Assembly: GCA_051880495.1 (NCBI GenBank)
Contig: JBJEOB010000031.1
Span: 11,606-75,605, forward strand
Direction: 5' to 3'
Origin: MGBC120314 sp051880495
GTDB lineage: Bacteria > Bacillota > Clostridia > Lachnospirales > Lachnospiraceae
DNA length: 64,000 nt
Shown here piece after piece: positions 25,273-33,554 of this stretch; the stretch's first letter is position 1, and the number at the start of each line of letters is the position of its first letter. Made by a program: the position numbers and the translations under genes. The notes under the pieces are model-generated. The model was not told where the DNA came from. It made no database searches and saw only the letters and a program-made list of their open reading frames with translations.

Positions 25273-26070
25273 ATGAAAATAAATAATCTTTCGAAAGAAT
25301 CAGCTGTATCTGAAAAGGTTAAAACAACTTCCGTGAGTGCAGACGGTGTCTGTGAAAAACAGGAGGCAGTTATAATTACAGAGCATACAATGGATATCAT
25401 TGTAAATGAAAAGAAGGTAATGCAGCTTAGCTGTACGGGAACTAATCTTTGTGAGCTGGTTGTAGGGCGTCTTGTCACAGAAGGAATAATTGAAACGGCT
25501 GATGATGTTGAAACCATACAGATATGTGAATCCGGTTTGAGGGCAACAGTATTTCTTGCCCATGATATACAATTTGAGGAAATAATTACAAAAGAACAGA
25601 CATGCTGCACGCAGAATAAGGTCTTTTCGCGCAGTCTGTCGCAGAAAGAACTAAAAGACGTTAAGCCTGCAGTCTGGAAAAATGAATGGATTTTTAATAT
25701 GGCAAATGAATTTGCAAAAGATTCAGGAATTCACAAGGCGACAAAGGGAACTCACTGCTGTTATCTTGGCGTTGAAGGTGACGTAATTGCTTCGTTTGAG
25801 GATATAGGACGTCATAATGCAGTTGATAAGGCGATAGGGTATGCGCTGATTAACGGTATTAGTTTTAACAGATGCATATTGTTTACAACAGGAAGAGTTC
25901 CTACAGATATGGTAGCAAAAGCAGTTGCGGCAGGCATACCGGTGCTGGTAAGTAAAGCTGTGCCGACTGATGAAGCTGTAGCGATGGCAAAAAAATATAA
26001 GCTTACCTTGATTTGCAAGGCATGGCCTGACAGATTTGAAATTTTCAATGATGCACGACGGGAGATATGA
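25273..26070 (+). CDS. fdhD: FdhD, formate dehydrogenase accessory sulfurtransferase
   Basis: 265 residues. FdhD moves sulfur from the cysteine desulfurase to the bis-PGD cofactor of formate dehydrogenase, which is needed for activity. Visible marks are the Cys pair in E-Q-T-C-C-T-Q-N-K (near 110), the signature F-E-D-I-G-R-H-N-A-V-D-K-A-I-G (~180), T-G-R-V-P-T-D-M-V and the C-terminal L-I-C-K-A-W-P. The usual sulfur-carrying motif is C-x-x-C; here the two Cys are adjacent. The ATG at 25273 has GGAAG 8 bases upstream. It serves the Cys-type formate dehydrogenase at 20483. Its stop overlaps an ATG just before the MATE gene. Confidence 0.93.
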   Translation: MKINNLSKESAVSEKVKTTSVSADGVCEKQEAVIITEHTMDIIVNEKKVMQLSCTGTNLCELVVGRLVTEGIIETADDVETIQICESGLRATVFLAHDIQFEEIITKEQTCCTQNKVFSRSLSQKELKDVKPAVWKNEWIFNMANEFAKDSGIHKATKGTHCCYLGVEGDVIASFEDIGRHNAVDKAIGYALINGISFNRCILFTTGRVPTDMVAKAVAAGIPVLVSKAVPTDEAVAMAKKYKLTLICKAWPDRFEIFNDARREI

Positions 26071-26072
26071 GA

Positions 26073-27452
26073 ATGAAAGTTAAAGATATGTCACAGGATG
26101 AACGTGTCAGATATATGACAACTGCACCGATACCCGGGCTTATAAGCCAAATGGCGATACCGACAATAATAAGCATGCTCGTCACATCATTTTACAATAT
26201 GGCAGACACGCTGTTTGTGGGAAGAATTAATACGCAGTCGACAGCGGCTGTCGGTGTATCTTTTTCGGTGATGGCACTTATTCAGGCAACAGGATTTTTC
26301 TTCGGACATGGTTCGGGAAATTACATATCCAGACAGCTTGGAGCAAGAGAATATGAAGATGCAGAGAGAATGTCAGCGACGGGATTTATTTCAGCTGTAA
26401 TTGCGGGAATTATCTTTGGTGTTATAGGAATTATCTTTATTGATCCGATATCAGTGGGCCTTGGTTCAACGCCGACAATTCTTCCTTACACAAGAGCATA
26501 TTTGAGGATTATATTTATGGGCGCACCATTTATTATGGGTTCGTTCGTATTAAATAACCAGATGCGTTTTCAGGGAAGTGCTTCACTTGCAATGGTTGGT
26601 ATTGTAAGTGGTGCGGTGCTTAATATAGTTCTTGACCCTATTTTTATTTTTGGACTGGATATGGGAGTTGCAGGTGCGGCACTGGCTACCGTAATAAGCC
26701 AGTTTATAAGCTTTTGCATACTTCTTTATATGGATATTACAAAGGCTGCAATTAAAGTAAATATTAAAAATTTTACGCCAAATGCACATTATTATGGTAA
26801 TATGTTCAGAGGAGGAATTCCTTCTTTATGCAGACAGGGAATCGGAAGTATTTCTACAATTATCTTAAATACAGCCGCAGGTAATTACGGTGGAGCAATG
26901 GCAGATGCTGCAATTGCTGCGATGGGTGTTGTATCAAGAATTTCCATGTTTGCCAACTCTGCACTTATAGGCTTCGGTCAGGGTTTCCAGCCCGTATGCG
27001 GAACCAATTACGGCGCAGGCAGATACACAAGGGTGCGGGAAGCATTTATCTTTTGCGTAAAGGTAGGAACTTTAGTATTATTTGGTTTATCAGTAGCAGG
27101 ATTTGTATATGCAGGTAATCTGGTAGAACTTTTCCGTGATGACCCGGATGTAATTGCTGTCGGAACGGTCGCGTTAAGGGCACAGTGTATTACATTTACG
27201 CTTAACGCATGGATTATTATGTGTAATATGATGTTACAGACAGTTGGAATGGCATTTAAGGCGTCGGTTGTAGCTATTGCAAGGCAGGGCCTGTTTCTGA
27301 TTCCTGCATTGTTAATTTTACCAAAGTTATTTGGACTTTTCGGAGTGCAGACAGCACAGACAGTTTCAGATTTGTGCTCATTTATATTAGCTGTGCCGAT
27401 GGCAGTCAGCGTTCTTAAGAATTTCAAAGAGGACAGAAAGGATGGAATATAA
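26073..27452 (+). CDS. MATE-family multidrug/cation exporter
   Basis: 459 residues with 12 helices in two homologous halves. It is an inner-membrane H+ or Na+ antiporter of the NorM/DinF superfamily. Recognisable segments are P-T-I-I-S-M-L-V-T-S-F-Y-N-M-A-D-T-L-F-V-G, G-S-G-N-Y-I-S-R-Q-L-G-A-R, L-D-P-I-F-I-F-G-L-D-M-G-V-A-G-A-A-L-A-T and G-F-G-Q-G-F-Q-P-V-C-G-T-N-Y-G-A. ATG at 26067 overlaps the fdhD stop; ATG at 26073 has GGGAG at better spacing and is preferred. The stop overlaps the hisC ATG (TAATG). Substrate unknown. Confidence 0.92.
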   Translation: MKVKDMSQDERVRYMTTAPIPGLISQMAIPTIISMLVTSFYNMADTLFVGRINTQSTAAVGVSFSVMALIQATGFFFGHGSGNYISRQLGAREYEDAERMSATGFISAVIAGIIFGVIGIIFIDPISVGLGSTPTILPYTRAYLRIIFMGAPFIMGSFVLNNQMRFQGSASLAMVGIVSGAVLNIVLDPIFIFGLDMGVAGAALATVISQFISFCILLYMDITKAAIKVNIKNFTPNAHYYGNMFRGGIPSLCRQGIGSISTIILNTAAGNYGGAMADAAIAAMGVVSRISMFANSALIGFGQGFQPVCGTNYGAGRYTRVREAFIFCVKVGTLVLFGLSVAGFVYAGNLVELFRDDPDVIAVGTVALRAQCITFTLNAWIIMCNMMLQTVGMAFKASVVAIARQGLFLIPALLILPKLFGLFGVQTAQTVSDLCSFILAVPMAVSVLKNFKEDRKDGI

Positions 27453-28516
27453 TGAAAGCCTGGGAAGAAAATATCAGAAAGGTTGTACCGTACACACCGG
27501 GAGAACAGCCAAAAAAACAGAATATTATTAAATTAAACACAAATGAAAATCCATATCCTCCAACGCCAAAGGCTGCGCAGGCAGGAGTTACATTTGATAT
27601 GGACCTTTTAAGAAAATATCCGGACCCGACTGCATCAGAGCTTATTGATGCACTTTCAGAAAAATATAAGGTTAAAACGTCACAGATATTTGTCGGCGTA
27701 GGTTCGGATGATGTTATTTCAATGGCGTTTCTGACATTTTTTAACGGAAAGAAACCGATACTTTTCCCGGACATAAGCTACTCTTTTTACAGCGTATGGG
27801 CAGACGTATACAGAATTCCGTATGAAACACCTGCATTGGATGAGAACTTTAAAATCATAAAGGAAGACTATTATAAGGAAAACGGCGGTATTATTTTCCC
27901 TAATCCGAATGCACCTACGGGTATATGCGAGGACCTTGATTTTATTGAGGATATTGTTTCACACAATGAAGACTCTGTTGTGATTATTGATGAGGCATAT
28001 ATTGATTTTGGCGGAAAATCAGCACTTGAACTTATTGATAAATATGAAAATCTGCTTGTAGTCCAGACGTTTTCAAAATCGCGTTCAATGGCAGGTATGC
28101 GAATCGGTTATGCCATGGGCAGTGAAAAGCTGATAAAGGCAATGAATGATGTTAAGTTTTCAATAAATTCTTATACGATGAACCAGCACTCATTAAAGCT
28201 TGGTGTGTGGGCGGTTAAGGATGATGCTTATTTTGAAAATAACATTTTAAAGCTTGTAAAGACGAGAGAAGAGTCAAAACTGCGCCTTAAGGAACTGGGC
28301 TTTGATTTTCCTGATTCCAAGGCAAACTTTATCTTTGCCACACACAAAACCGTGCCGGCAAAAGAAATATTTGAGGCACTGCGCGAAGCCGGAATTTATG
28401 TAAGATATTTTAATCTGCCGAGAATTGATAATTATCTTAGAATCACTGTCGGAACTGACGGGGAAATGGAAGTATTCTTTAATTTTCTTAAGGATTACCT
28501 TGCAGGCAGACAATAA
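27452..28516 (+). CDS. hisC: Histidinol-phosphate aminotransferase
   Basis: 354 residues, a PLP-dependent fold-type I aminotransferase. It converts imidazole-acetol phosphate to histidinol phosphate, with glutamate as amino donor, in histidine synthesis. Visible are L-N-T-N-E-N-P-Y-P-P, the N-P-N-A-P-T-G segment, I-I-D-E-A-Y-I-D-F and the Schiff-base Lys in F-S-K-S-R-S-M-A-G-M-R-I-G. No other his genes are nearby, and it overlaps a MATE gene, so a broader role with aromatic substrates cannot be excluded. AAAGGATGG precedes the ATG. A strong terminator follows at 28571. Confidence 0.9.
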   Translation: MKAWEENIRKVVPYTPGEQPKKQNIIKLNTNENPYPPTPKAAQAGVTFDMDLLRKYPDPTASELIDALSEKYKVKTSQIFVGVGSDDVISMAFLTFFNGKKPILFPDISYSFYSVWADVYRIPYETPALDENFKIIKEDYYKENGGIIFPNPNAPTGICEDLDFIEDIVSHNEDSVVIIDEAYIDFGGKSALELIDKYENLLVVQTFSKSRSMAGMRIGYAMGSEKLIKAMNDVKFSINSYTMNQHSLKLGVWAVKDDAYFENNILKLVKTREESKLRLKELGFDFPDSKANFIFATHKTVPAKEIFEALREAGIYVRYFNLPRIDNYLRITVGTDGEMEVFFNFLKDYLAGRQ

Positions 28517-28570
28517 AACAGTACTTTTTGGAAAATAATCCAATATTTTCGTATTAAATACATAAAATTT

Positions 28571-28605
28571 GCTCTATTCTATTAAAAGAATAGGGCATTT
28601 TTTAT
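28571..28605 (+). terminator. Intrinsic terminator after hisC
   Basis: GCTCTATTCT (28571-28580) and AGAATAGGGC form a 10-bp stem with a 6-base loop, followed by ATTTTTTATTT. It ends the fdhD-MATE-hisC unit. Confidence 0.85.
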
Positions 28606-28607
28606 TT

Positions 28608-28637
28608 GATAGGAAATTGCTCTGCAATTTCTCTATC
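28608..28637 (+). repeat. GATAGGAAATT-family inverted repeat, second copy
   Basis: GATAGGAAATTGC (28608-28620) pairs with GCAATTTCTCTATC (28624-28637) with one bulged base and a 3-base loop. It lies 19 bases before the second MATE start, so it forms the leader of that mRNA. It is related to the copy at 2810-2838. Confidence 0.65.
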
Positions 28638-28655
28638 TTGTTGAAAGGAATTGTA

Positions 28656-30050
28656 ATGGGACAGTCAAAAGAAATTAAGTTATCGGAAAAAGACAGAGTA
28701 TTTCGTGAATTTGCATTAAATGCCAATATGTGGGCAGTTATTTTTAAAGTATGTACACCGCTTGCCATTTTTCAGGTGGTCAATCATTTATTCACGATTC
28801 TTGATACGATGATGGCTTCGCACATCAGTGCAGCTGCCGTCTCAACGGTGGCATACCTGTCACAGCTTCAGCTTATGATACAGGCTGTCGGAACAGGTCT
28901 TGCGGCAGGAAGCTGCATTAAGATAAGCGAGGCGTATGGTGCGGGTGATTACGAGCTTGTTAAGAAAAGAATCAGCTCGCTTATTACAATCTGTTTTGGA
29001 CTTGGTATTGTGGTAATTACGTGTCTGCCGTTTGCACCGGTGCTTCTCCGTGTGACAGGCACACCGGAAAATTTTATTGCGATAGGCTCAAGATATTTTA
29101 TTATTACACTTCTTGCAACAGTATTTGGTTTCTTTAACAATGTGTATATTGCAATAGAACGTTCACGCGGCAAGTCACAGAGGATAATGTATCTTAATAT
29201 GGGAATTATGATTCTTAAGCTTTCACTTACGGCTGTGTTCGTTTACGGCTTAAAGAGTGACATTACAATGATTGCCGTTGCGACACTTATTTCCCAGTTT
29301 GTTTTGTTTGTCATAGCAGTCAGGAATCTTTCAAGAAAAGGTGAAGTATTTGCATTTTCACCTTCATACATCAGTATGAAGAAAAATGTAACTGCGCCTA
29401 TGATTAATGTATCATTCCCTGTAATTATTGAGAAAATTGCTTTTGCAATGGGCAAAACGGTTATAAATTCAATGAGCAAAAATTATGGCGAGCTGACCGT
29501 CGGAGCACTTGGCATTTCAAATAATATCGACGGAGTGGTTACAAATGTGCAGAATGGATTTCAGGATGGCGGTGCTGCAATTATCAGCCAGAATCTGGGA
29601 GCAGGTAAACGTGACAGGGCTCTTGATGCATTTAAAAAGCTTCTGGTTATAAATGTAATCGCCGGATTTGTCGGCTGGGCGCTTATTAATATTTTTATCG
29701 ACCCGGTCACATATCTTTTTGCAAACAGTACAGAAGGCTTCAATGCGGATTTTCAGCAGACCATTATTCATGTGCTTCGATATGATTCTTTTGGAAGCTG
29801 TGTGCCTCTTGGCGTTAACTGCGCAGTGATGGCACTGCTTTTTGGATTCGGAAAGACCAAGCTTACGCTTGTTGTCAATTTCTGCAGGGTGTTTGTGTTC
29901 AGAATTCCTGTACTGTGGGCACTTCAGAACTTCACAACGCTCGGAAGTGAGAGTGTTGGTATAGTAATGGCAGTAAGTAATATATGTACAGCCATAATGT
30001 CGTCTGTGATTGCTTTTGTGGTAATAAGAAAAATTACAAAGAAAAATTAA
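28656..30050 (+). CDS. Second MATE-family exporter
   Basis: 464 residues and 12 helices, clearly a MATE protein but in a different subgroup from the one at 26073. It has F-Q-V-V-N-H-L-F-T-I-L-D-T-M-M-A-S-H-I-S, G-T-G-L-A-A-G-S-C-I-K-I-S-E-A-Y-G-A-G, and G-F-Q-D-G-G-A-A-I-I-S-Q-N-L-G-A-G in the second half. The ATG at 28656 is preceded by GAAAGGA at 6 bases. The longer frame back to 28569 runs through the terminator and the inverted repeat and is not used. It is not coupled to a neighbour: terminator before it, own leuS promoter after it. Substrate unknown. Confidence 0.9.
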   Translation: MGQSKEIKLSEKDRVFREFALNANMWAVIFKVCTPLAIFQVVNHLFTILDTMMASHISAAAVSTVAYLSQLQLMIQAVGTGLAAGSCIKISEAYGAGDYELVKKRISSLITICFGLGIVVITCLPFAPVLLRVTGTPENFIAIGSRYFIITLLATVFGFFNNVYIAIERSRGKSQRIMYLNMGIMILKLSLTAVFVYGLKSDITMIAVATLISQFVLFVIAVRNLSRKGEVFAFSPSYISMKKNVTAPMINVSFPVIIEKIAFAMGKTVINSMSKNYGELTVGALGISNNIDGVVTNVQNGFQDGGAAIISQNLGAGKRDRALDAFKKLLVINVIAGFVGWALINIFIDPVTYLFANSTEGFNADFQQTIIHVLRYDSFGSCVPLGVNCAVMALLFGFGKTKLTLVVNFCRVFVFRIPVLWALQNFTTLGSESVGIVMAVSNICTAIMSSVIAFVVIRKITKKN

Positions 30051-30065
30051 ATGCGACTGACTTCA

Positions 30066-30093
30066 TTGACTTATGCCCAAAATATGATAGAAT
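30066..30093 (+). promoter_or_regulatory. leuS promoter
   Basis: TTGACT (30066-30071), a 16-base spacer, and TAGAAT (30088-30093). The short leader of under 30 bases leaves no room for a T-box. Confidence 0.6.
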
Positions 30094-30126
30094 TAAATGT
30101 AATTGTTTATATTTAAGGAGAAAGTT

Positions 30127-32544
30127 ATGGAAGCTAAGATGTACAATCATAAATCCATTGAAAAGAAATGGCAGAAATATTGGGAAGAAAATGAGACATT
30201 TAAGACAGATGTATGGGATTTTAGCAAGCCTAAGTTCTATGCATTGGACATGTTCCCATATCCGTCAGGCGTAGGCCTTCATGCGGGTCATCCGGAAGGA
30301 TATACTGCAACTGATATAATTTCAAGAATGAAGAGAATGCAGGGTTATAACGTATTGCATCCGATGGGATATGATTCGTTTGGTCTGCCTGCAGAGCAGT
30401 ATGCCGTGAACACAGGTAATCATCCTAACGGATTTACCGAGAAGAACATCGCTACATTTACGGCACAGCTTAAGGAGTTAGGATTCGATTACGACTGGTC
30501 TAAACAGGTTATAACATCTGATCCGAAGTTCTATAAGTGGACACAGTGGATTTTTAAACAGTTATATGAAGACGGTTATGCAAAATATGTAGACATGCCG
30601 GTTAACTGGTGTGAAGAATTAGGTACGGTTTTATCTAATGATGAGGTTATTGACGGTAAGTCAGAGCGAGGCGGTTTCCCTGTTGTGAGAAAGAATATGA
30701 AGCAGTGGGTAATTGACCAGCCTGCTTTTGCTGAGAAGCTGTTAGAAGGTCTTGAGGAGATTGACTGGCCTGAATCAACTAAGGAAATGCAGCGTAACTG
30801 GATTGGCAAGTCGACAGGTGTTGAAGTAGATTTCGATATAGTAGGCGGCGGAAAGTTCTCGATTTACACAACATGTATTGAGACTATTTACGGTATTACC
30901 TTTATGGTTCTTGCACCGGACGGACAGCTTGTTAAGGACCTTATGCCTCGCATTGAGAATAAGGAAGAGGTTCAGGCGTATATCGCTGAGACACTTAAGA
31001 AGAATGATATGGACAGAACTGAACTTAATAAGACTAAGTCAGGCTGCCCTCTTAAGGGAATTTATGCAGTTAATCCGGTAAACGGTAAGGAGGTTCCTGT
31101 ATTTATCGGTGATTTCGTACTTGCAAATTATGGTACGGGTGCCGTTATGGCTGTTCCTTCACATGACCAGAGAGACTTCGAATATGCCGTTGTGCACAAT
31201 ATCCCGATGATTCAGGTTATTGATGGCGGTGATGTATCAGAGAAGGCATTTGAAAAGTACGATTATCTCGGTAAGGGCTGTAAGCTTATGAATTCTGAGG
31301 AGTTCACCGGAATGGTTGTAGAGGATGCCAAGGAAGCTATTACAGTTAAGCTTGAAAATAAAGGTGTTGCACGCCGCAAGGTTAATTATCACTTCAGAGA
31401 GTGGATTTTTGCAAGACAGCGTTACTGGGGTGAGCCTGTTCCTGTTGTTTATGATGAAGAGGGTAACATTCATACACTCTCAGATGATGAACTTCCTCTT
31501 ATCTTACCTGAGCTTGAGGATTATAAGGGTAAGAACGGCAAAGCTCCGCTTGAAAATGCAACTGAGTGGAAGAAGTATGATCATAATGGTATCAAGGGTA
31601 CCCGTGAGACATCGACAATGCCGGGTAGTGCAGGCTCAAGCTGGTATTACTTAAGATATATTGATCCGGATAATGATAAGGAATTTGCCAATCAGGAACT
31701 GCTTAAGCACTGGATGCCTGTAGATTTGTATATCGGCGGACCTGAGCATGCAGTCGGACATCTTATGTATTCGCGTATCTGGAACAGATACCTTTATGAC
31801 AAGGGCTTATCGCCTGTTAAGGAACCGTTTAAGAAGCTTGTTCATCAGGGTATGATTCTCGGTGAAAATGGTATCAAGATGGGTAAGAGATTCCCTGAAT
31901 ATGTTGTTAACCCAAGCGACATTGTAAGAGATTACGGTGCAGATACATTAAGATTATATGAAATGTTCATGGGACCTCTGGAAGCCTCAAAGCCATGGAA
32001 TCCACAGGGTGTTGAAGGTGCGAAGAGATTTATTGTAAGAGTGTATAACTTCTTTACAAATCCTGATAATTTATTTGACGGTGAAGACAAGGCATTAGAG
32101 AAAGTATATAACCAGACAGTAAAGAAGGTTACCAATGATTTTGAGGCGTTAGGCTTTAATACGGCAATAAGCCAGATGATGATTTTCATGAATGAAGCAT
32201 ACAAGGCAGGTAAGTGTTCACGCGAATATGCAGAAGGATTCATTAAGATGCTTTCTTGTGTATGTCCGCATGTTGGAGAAGAGCTTTGGGAAGCTTTGGG
32301 ACATGATAAATCAATTGCTTACGAACCATGGCCGTCTTATGATGAGGCCGCATTGGTAGAGAGCACTATTGAGGTGGCTGTTCAGATTAACGGTAAGGTT
32401 AAGGGCGTTGTTATGCTTCCTGTGGATGTAACAAAGGAGGATGCAATCAAGGCCGGCAGGGAAGCAGTAGCAGACAAGCTTACCGGAAATGTAGTTAAGG
32501 AAATCTATGTTCCGGGCAAGATTGTAAACATCGTTTGTAAATAA
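30127..32544 (+). CDS. leuS: Leucyl-tRNA synthetase
   Basis: 805 residues, charging tRNA-Leu. The class I HIGH region is P-Y-P-S-G-V-G-L-H-A-G-H-P-E-G-Y. The editing (CP1) domain has T-T-C-I-E-T where most enzymes have T-T-R-P-D-T, while G-T-G-A-V-M-A-V-P-S-H-D-Q-R-D is intact. The KMSKS loop reads K584-M-G-K-R, then F-P-E-Y-V-V-N-P, keeping the catalytic second Lys but not the serines. A tRNA-binding helical domain (M-F-M-G-P-L-E-A-S-K-P-W) and a C-terminal domain (V-A-V-Q-I-N-G-K-V) complete it. AAGGAGAAAGTT precedes the ATG at 30127. Monocistronic. Confidence 0.95.
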   Translation: MEAKMYNHKSIEKKWQKYWEENETFKTDVWDFSKPKFYALDMFPYPSGVGLHAGHPEGYTATDIISRMKRMQGYNVLHPMGYDSFGLPAEQYAVNTGNHPNGFTEKNIATFTAQLKELGFDYDWSKQVITSDPKFYKWTQWIFKQLYEDGYAKYVDMPVNWCEELGTVLSNDEVIDGKSERGGFPVVRKNMKQWVIDQPAFAEKLLEGLEEIDWPESTKEMQRNWIGKSTGVEVDFDIVGGGKFSIYTTCIETIYGITFMVLAPDGQLVKDLMPRIENKEEVQAYIAETLKKNDMDRTELNKTKSGCPLKGIYAVNPVNGKEVPVFIGDFVLANYGTGAVMAVPSHDQRDFEYAVVHNIPMIQVIDGGDVSEKAFEKYDYLGKGCKLMNSEEFTGMVVEDAKEAITVKLENKGVARRKVNYHFREWIFARQRYWGEPVPVVYDEEGNIHTLSDDELPLILPELEDYKGKNGKAPLENATEWKKYDHNGIKGTRETSTMPGSAGSSWYYLRYIDPDNDKEFANQELLKHWMPVDLYIGGPEHAVGHLMYSRIWNRYLYDKGLSPVKEPFKKLVHQGMILGENGIKMGKRFPEYVVNPSDIVRDYGADTLRLYEMFMGPLEASKPWNPQGVEGAKRFIVRVYNFFTNPDNLFDGEDKALEKVYNQTVKKVTNDFEALGFNTAISQMMIFMNEAYKAGKCSREYAEGFIKMLSCVCPHVGEELWEALGHDKSIAYEPWPSYDEAALVESTIEVAVQINGKVKGVVMLPVDVTKEDAIKAGREAVADKLTGNVVKEIYVPGKIVNIVCK

Positions 32545-32558
32545 TTGAGATTATTCAT

Positions 32559-32590
32559 AAAAACGGGCTGTCATTTGATGGCTCGTTTTT
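32559..32590 (+). terminator. leuS terminator
   Basis: AAAAACGGGC (32559-32568 region) and GCTCGTTTTT form a 10-bp stem with one G-T pair, ending in a T-run, 15 bases after the leuS stop. Confidence 0.8.
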
Positions 32591-32631
32591 ATGTGCATTT
32601 TATAAAACACTGTTTTCAAAGCTTAAATCCA

Positions 32632-33064
32632 GTGTATTAGTGTGCGTGCTTTCCATGTGGGCAAGTTTGGATACAGCGAATCTAAATTGGGGAATATATA
32701 AATTTGCCTTGTTTTATTATTCCGGTCTCATTAAATGTCAACAGCCAGGTGGTCTTGTCCGTTCGAAACACAGAATTCGTTTGCAAATGATTTCGTGTGT
32801 TTTCACAGGTGGCAGGAACATAATCTGCATGTGCTACTGAACTGTGTGAGCATAGCGAGTTTTCAGTAGCACATGCAAATAAAGATTGCGACGCCACCTG
32901 TGTTAAAACACTAGAAACATTTGTCGAATCTGTGCCGAACGGACAAGGCCATCTGGCAGTCGACAGAAAATGAGACAGGAAAAGTAAGGCAAATTTAATA
33001 TTCTCCCAATTATACGAATCCCTGTATATAACTTGTCCACATGGAAAGCAATACACGAATACAC
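32632..33064. repeat. 430-bp near-palindrome (two ~200-base inverted arms), no gene
   Basis: The left arm from about 32632 and the right arm ending at about 33064 are imperfect reverse complements along their whole length. Shared blocks include TGCTTTCCATGTGG, AAATTTGCC, CTTGTCCGTTCG, CACAGGTGGC and GCATGTGCTACTGA. The centre (~32850) closes with a short stem. Several arm differences are G for A or T for C, which keep G-U pairs if transcribed. It fills the gap between the leuS terminator and the hup terminator and contains no plausible gene. It could be a MITE-like element or a long hairpin RNA; no known family was recognised. Confidence 0.8.
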
Positions 33065-33103
33065 CCGTTTTAAGTTTTGAGAGAGGTTAAAAAAAGCATA
33101 GAA

Positions 33104-33133
33104 AAAAGGGACTGTACATTGACAGTCCCTTTT
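33104..33133. terminator. hup terminator (symmetrical)
   Basis: AAAAGGGACTGT and ACAGTCCCTTTT form a 12-bp stem with a 6-base loop. It lies about 27 bases beyond the hup stop on the minus strand and would also stop plus-strand transcripts leaving the inverted-repeat element. Confidence 0.85.
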
Positions 33134-33159
33134 ATGTTGAATGAAATAAATTCAATCAA

Positions 33160-33435
33160 TTACTTGTTTACAGTGTCCTTTAATGCCTTACCAGCCTTGA
33201 ACTTAGGTGCCTTAGATGCAGGAATCTTCATAGCCTTTCCTGTCTGTGGGTTCTTACCGGTTCTAGCAGCTCTCTTAGCAACTTCGAATGTACCGAAGCC
33301 AACTAACTGAACCTTTCCACCCTTTGCTAATTCAGCTGCAACAGCTTCTGTGAAAGCCTTTAAAGCCTTTTCAGAATCCTTCTTTGATAATTCAGCCTTT
33401 TCTGCAATAGCAGCAACTAATTCTGTCTTGTTCAT
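33160..33435 (-). CDS. hup: HU family DNA-binding protein
   Basis: 91 residues, the small dimeric histone-like nucleoid protein. It starts M-N-K-T-E-L-V-A-A-I-A-E-K. It has the dimer core G-G-K-V-Q-L-V-G-F-G-T-F-E and the DNA-binding arm R-A-A-R-T-G-K-N-P-Q-T-G-K-A-M-K-I-P-A-S, ending P-K-F-K-A-G-K-A-L-K. It binds and bends DNA with little sequence preference. The minus-strand ATG at 33435 has GGAGGG about 11 bases upstream; the longer frame to 33480 has no signal. A consensus promoter lies at 33495-33523. Monocistronic and probably highly expressed. Confidence 0.97.
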   Translation of the reverse strand: MNKTELVAAIAEKAELSKKDSEKALKAFTEAVAAELAKGGKVQLVGFGTFEVAKRAARTGKNPQTGKAMKIPASKAPKFKAGKALKDTVNK

Positions 33436-33494
33436 TGTAAAATTACCCTCCTTGAGTTTAAATACAAACTGCATTCGCAATTTGATATAGTACT

Positions 33495-33523
33495 TTTATA
33501 CCACCTTAATTTGTTCTTGTCAA
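33495..33523 (-). promoter_or_regulatory. hup promoter
   Basis: On the minus strand TTGACA (33523-33518), a 17-base spacer and TATAAA (33500-33495): a near-perfect vegetative promoter, as expected for HU. Confidence 0.8.
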
Positions 33524-33554
33524 CAAAAAAGAGGAAAAAAGTGCCTTTTTTCAA

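Noticed and set aside
30051..30126. T-box leader for leuS
   Set aside because: The gap is 76 bases and carries a promoter; there is no room for a specifier stem or T-box sequence.
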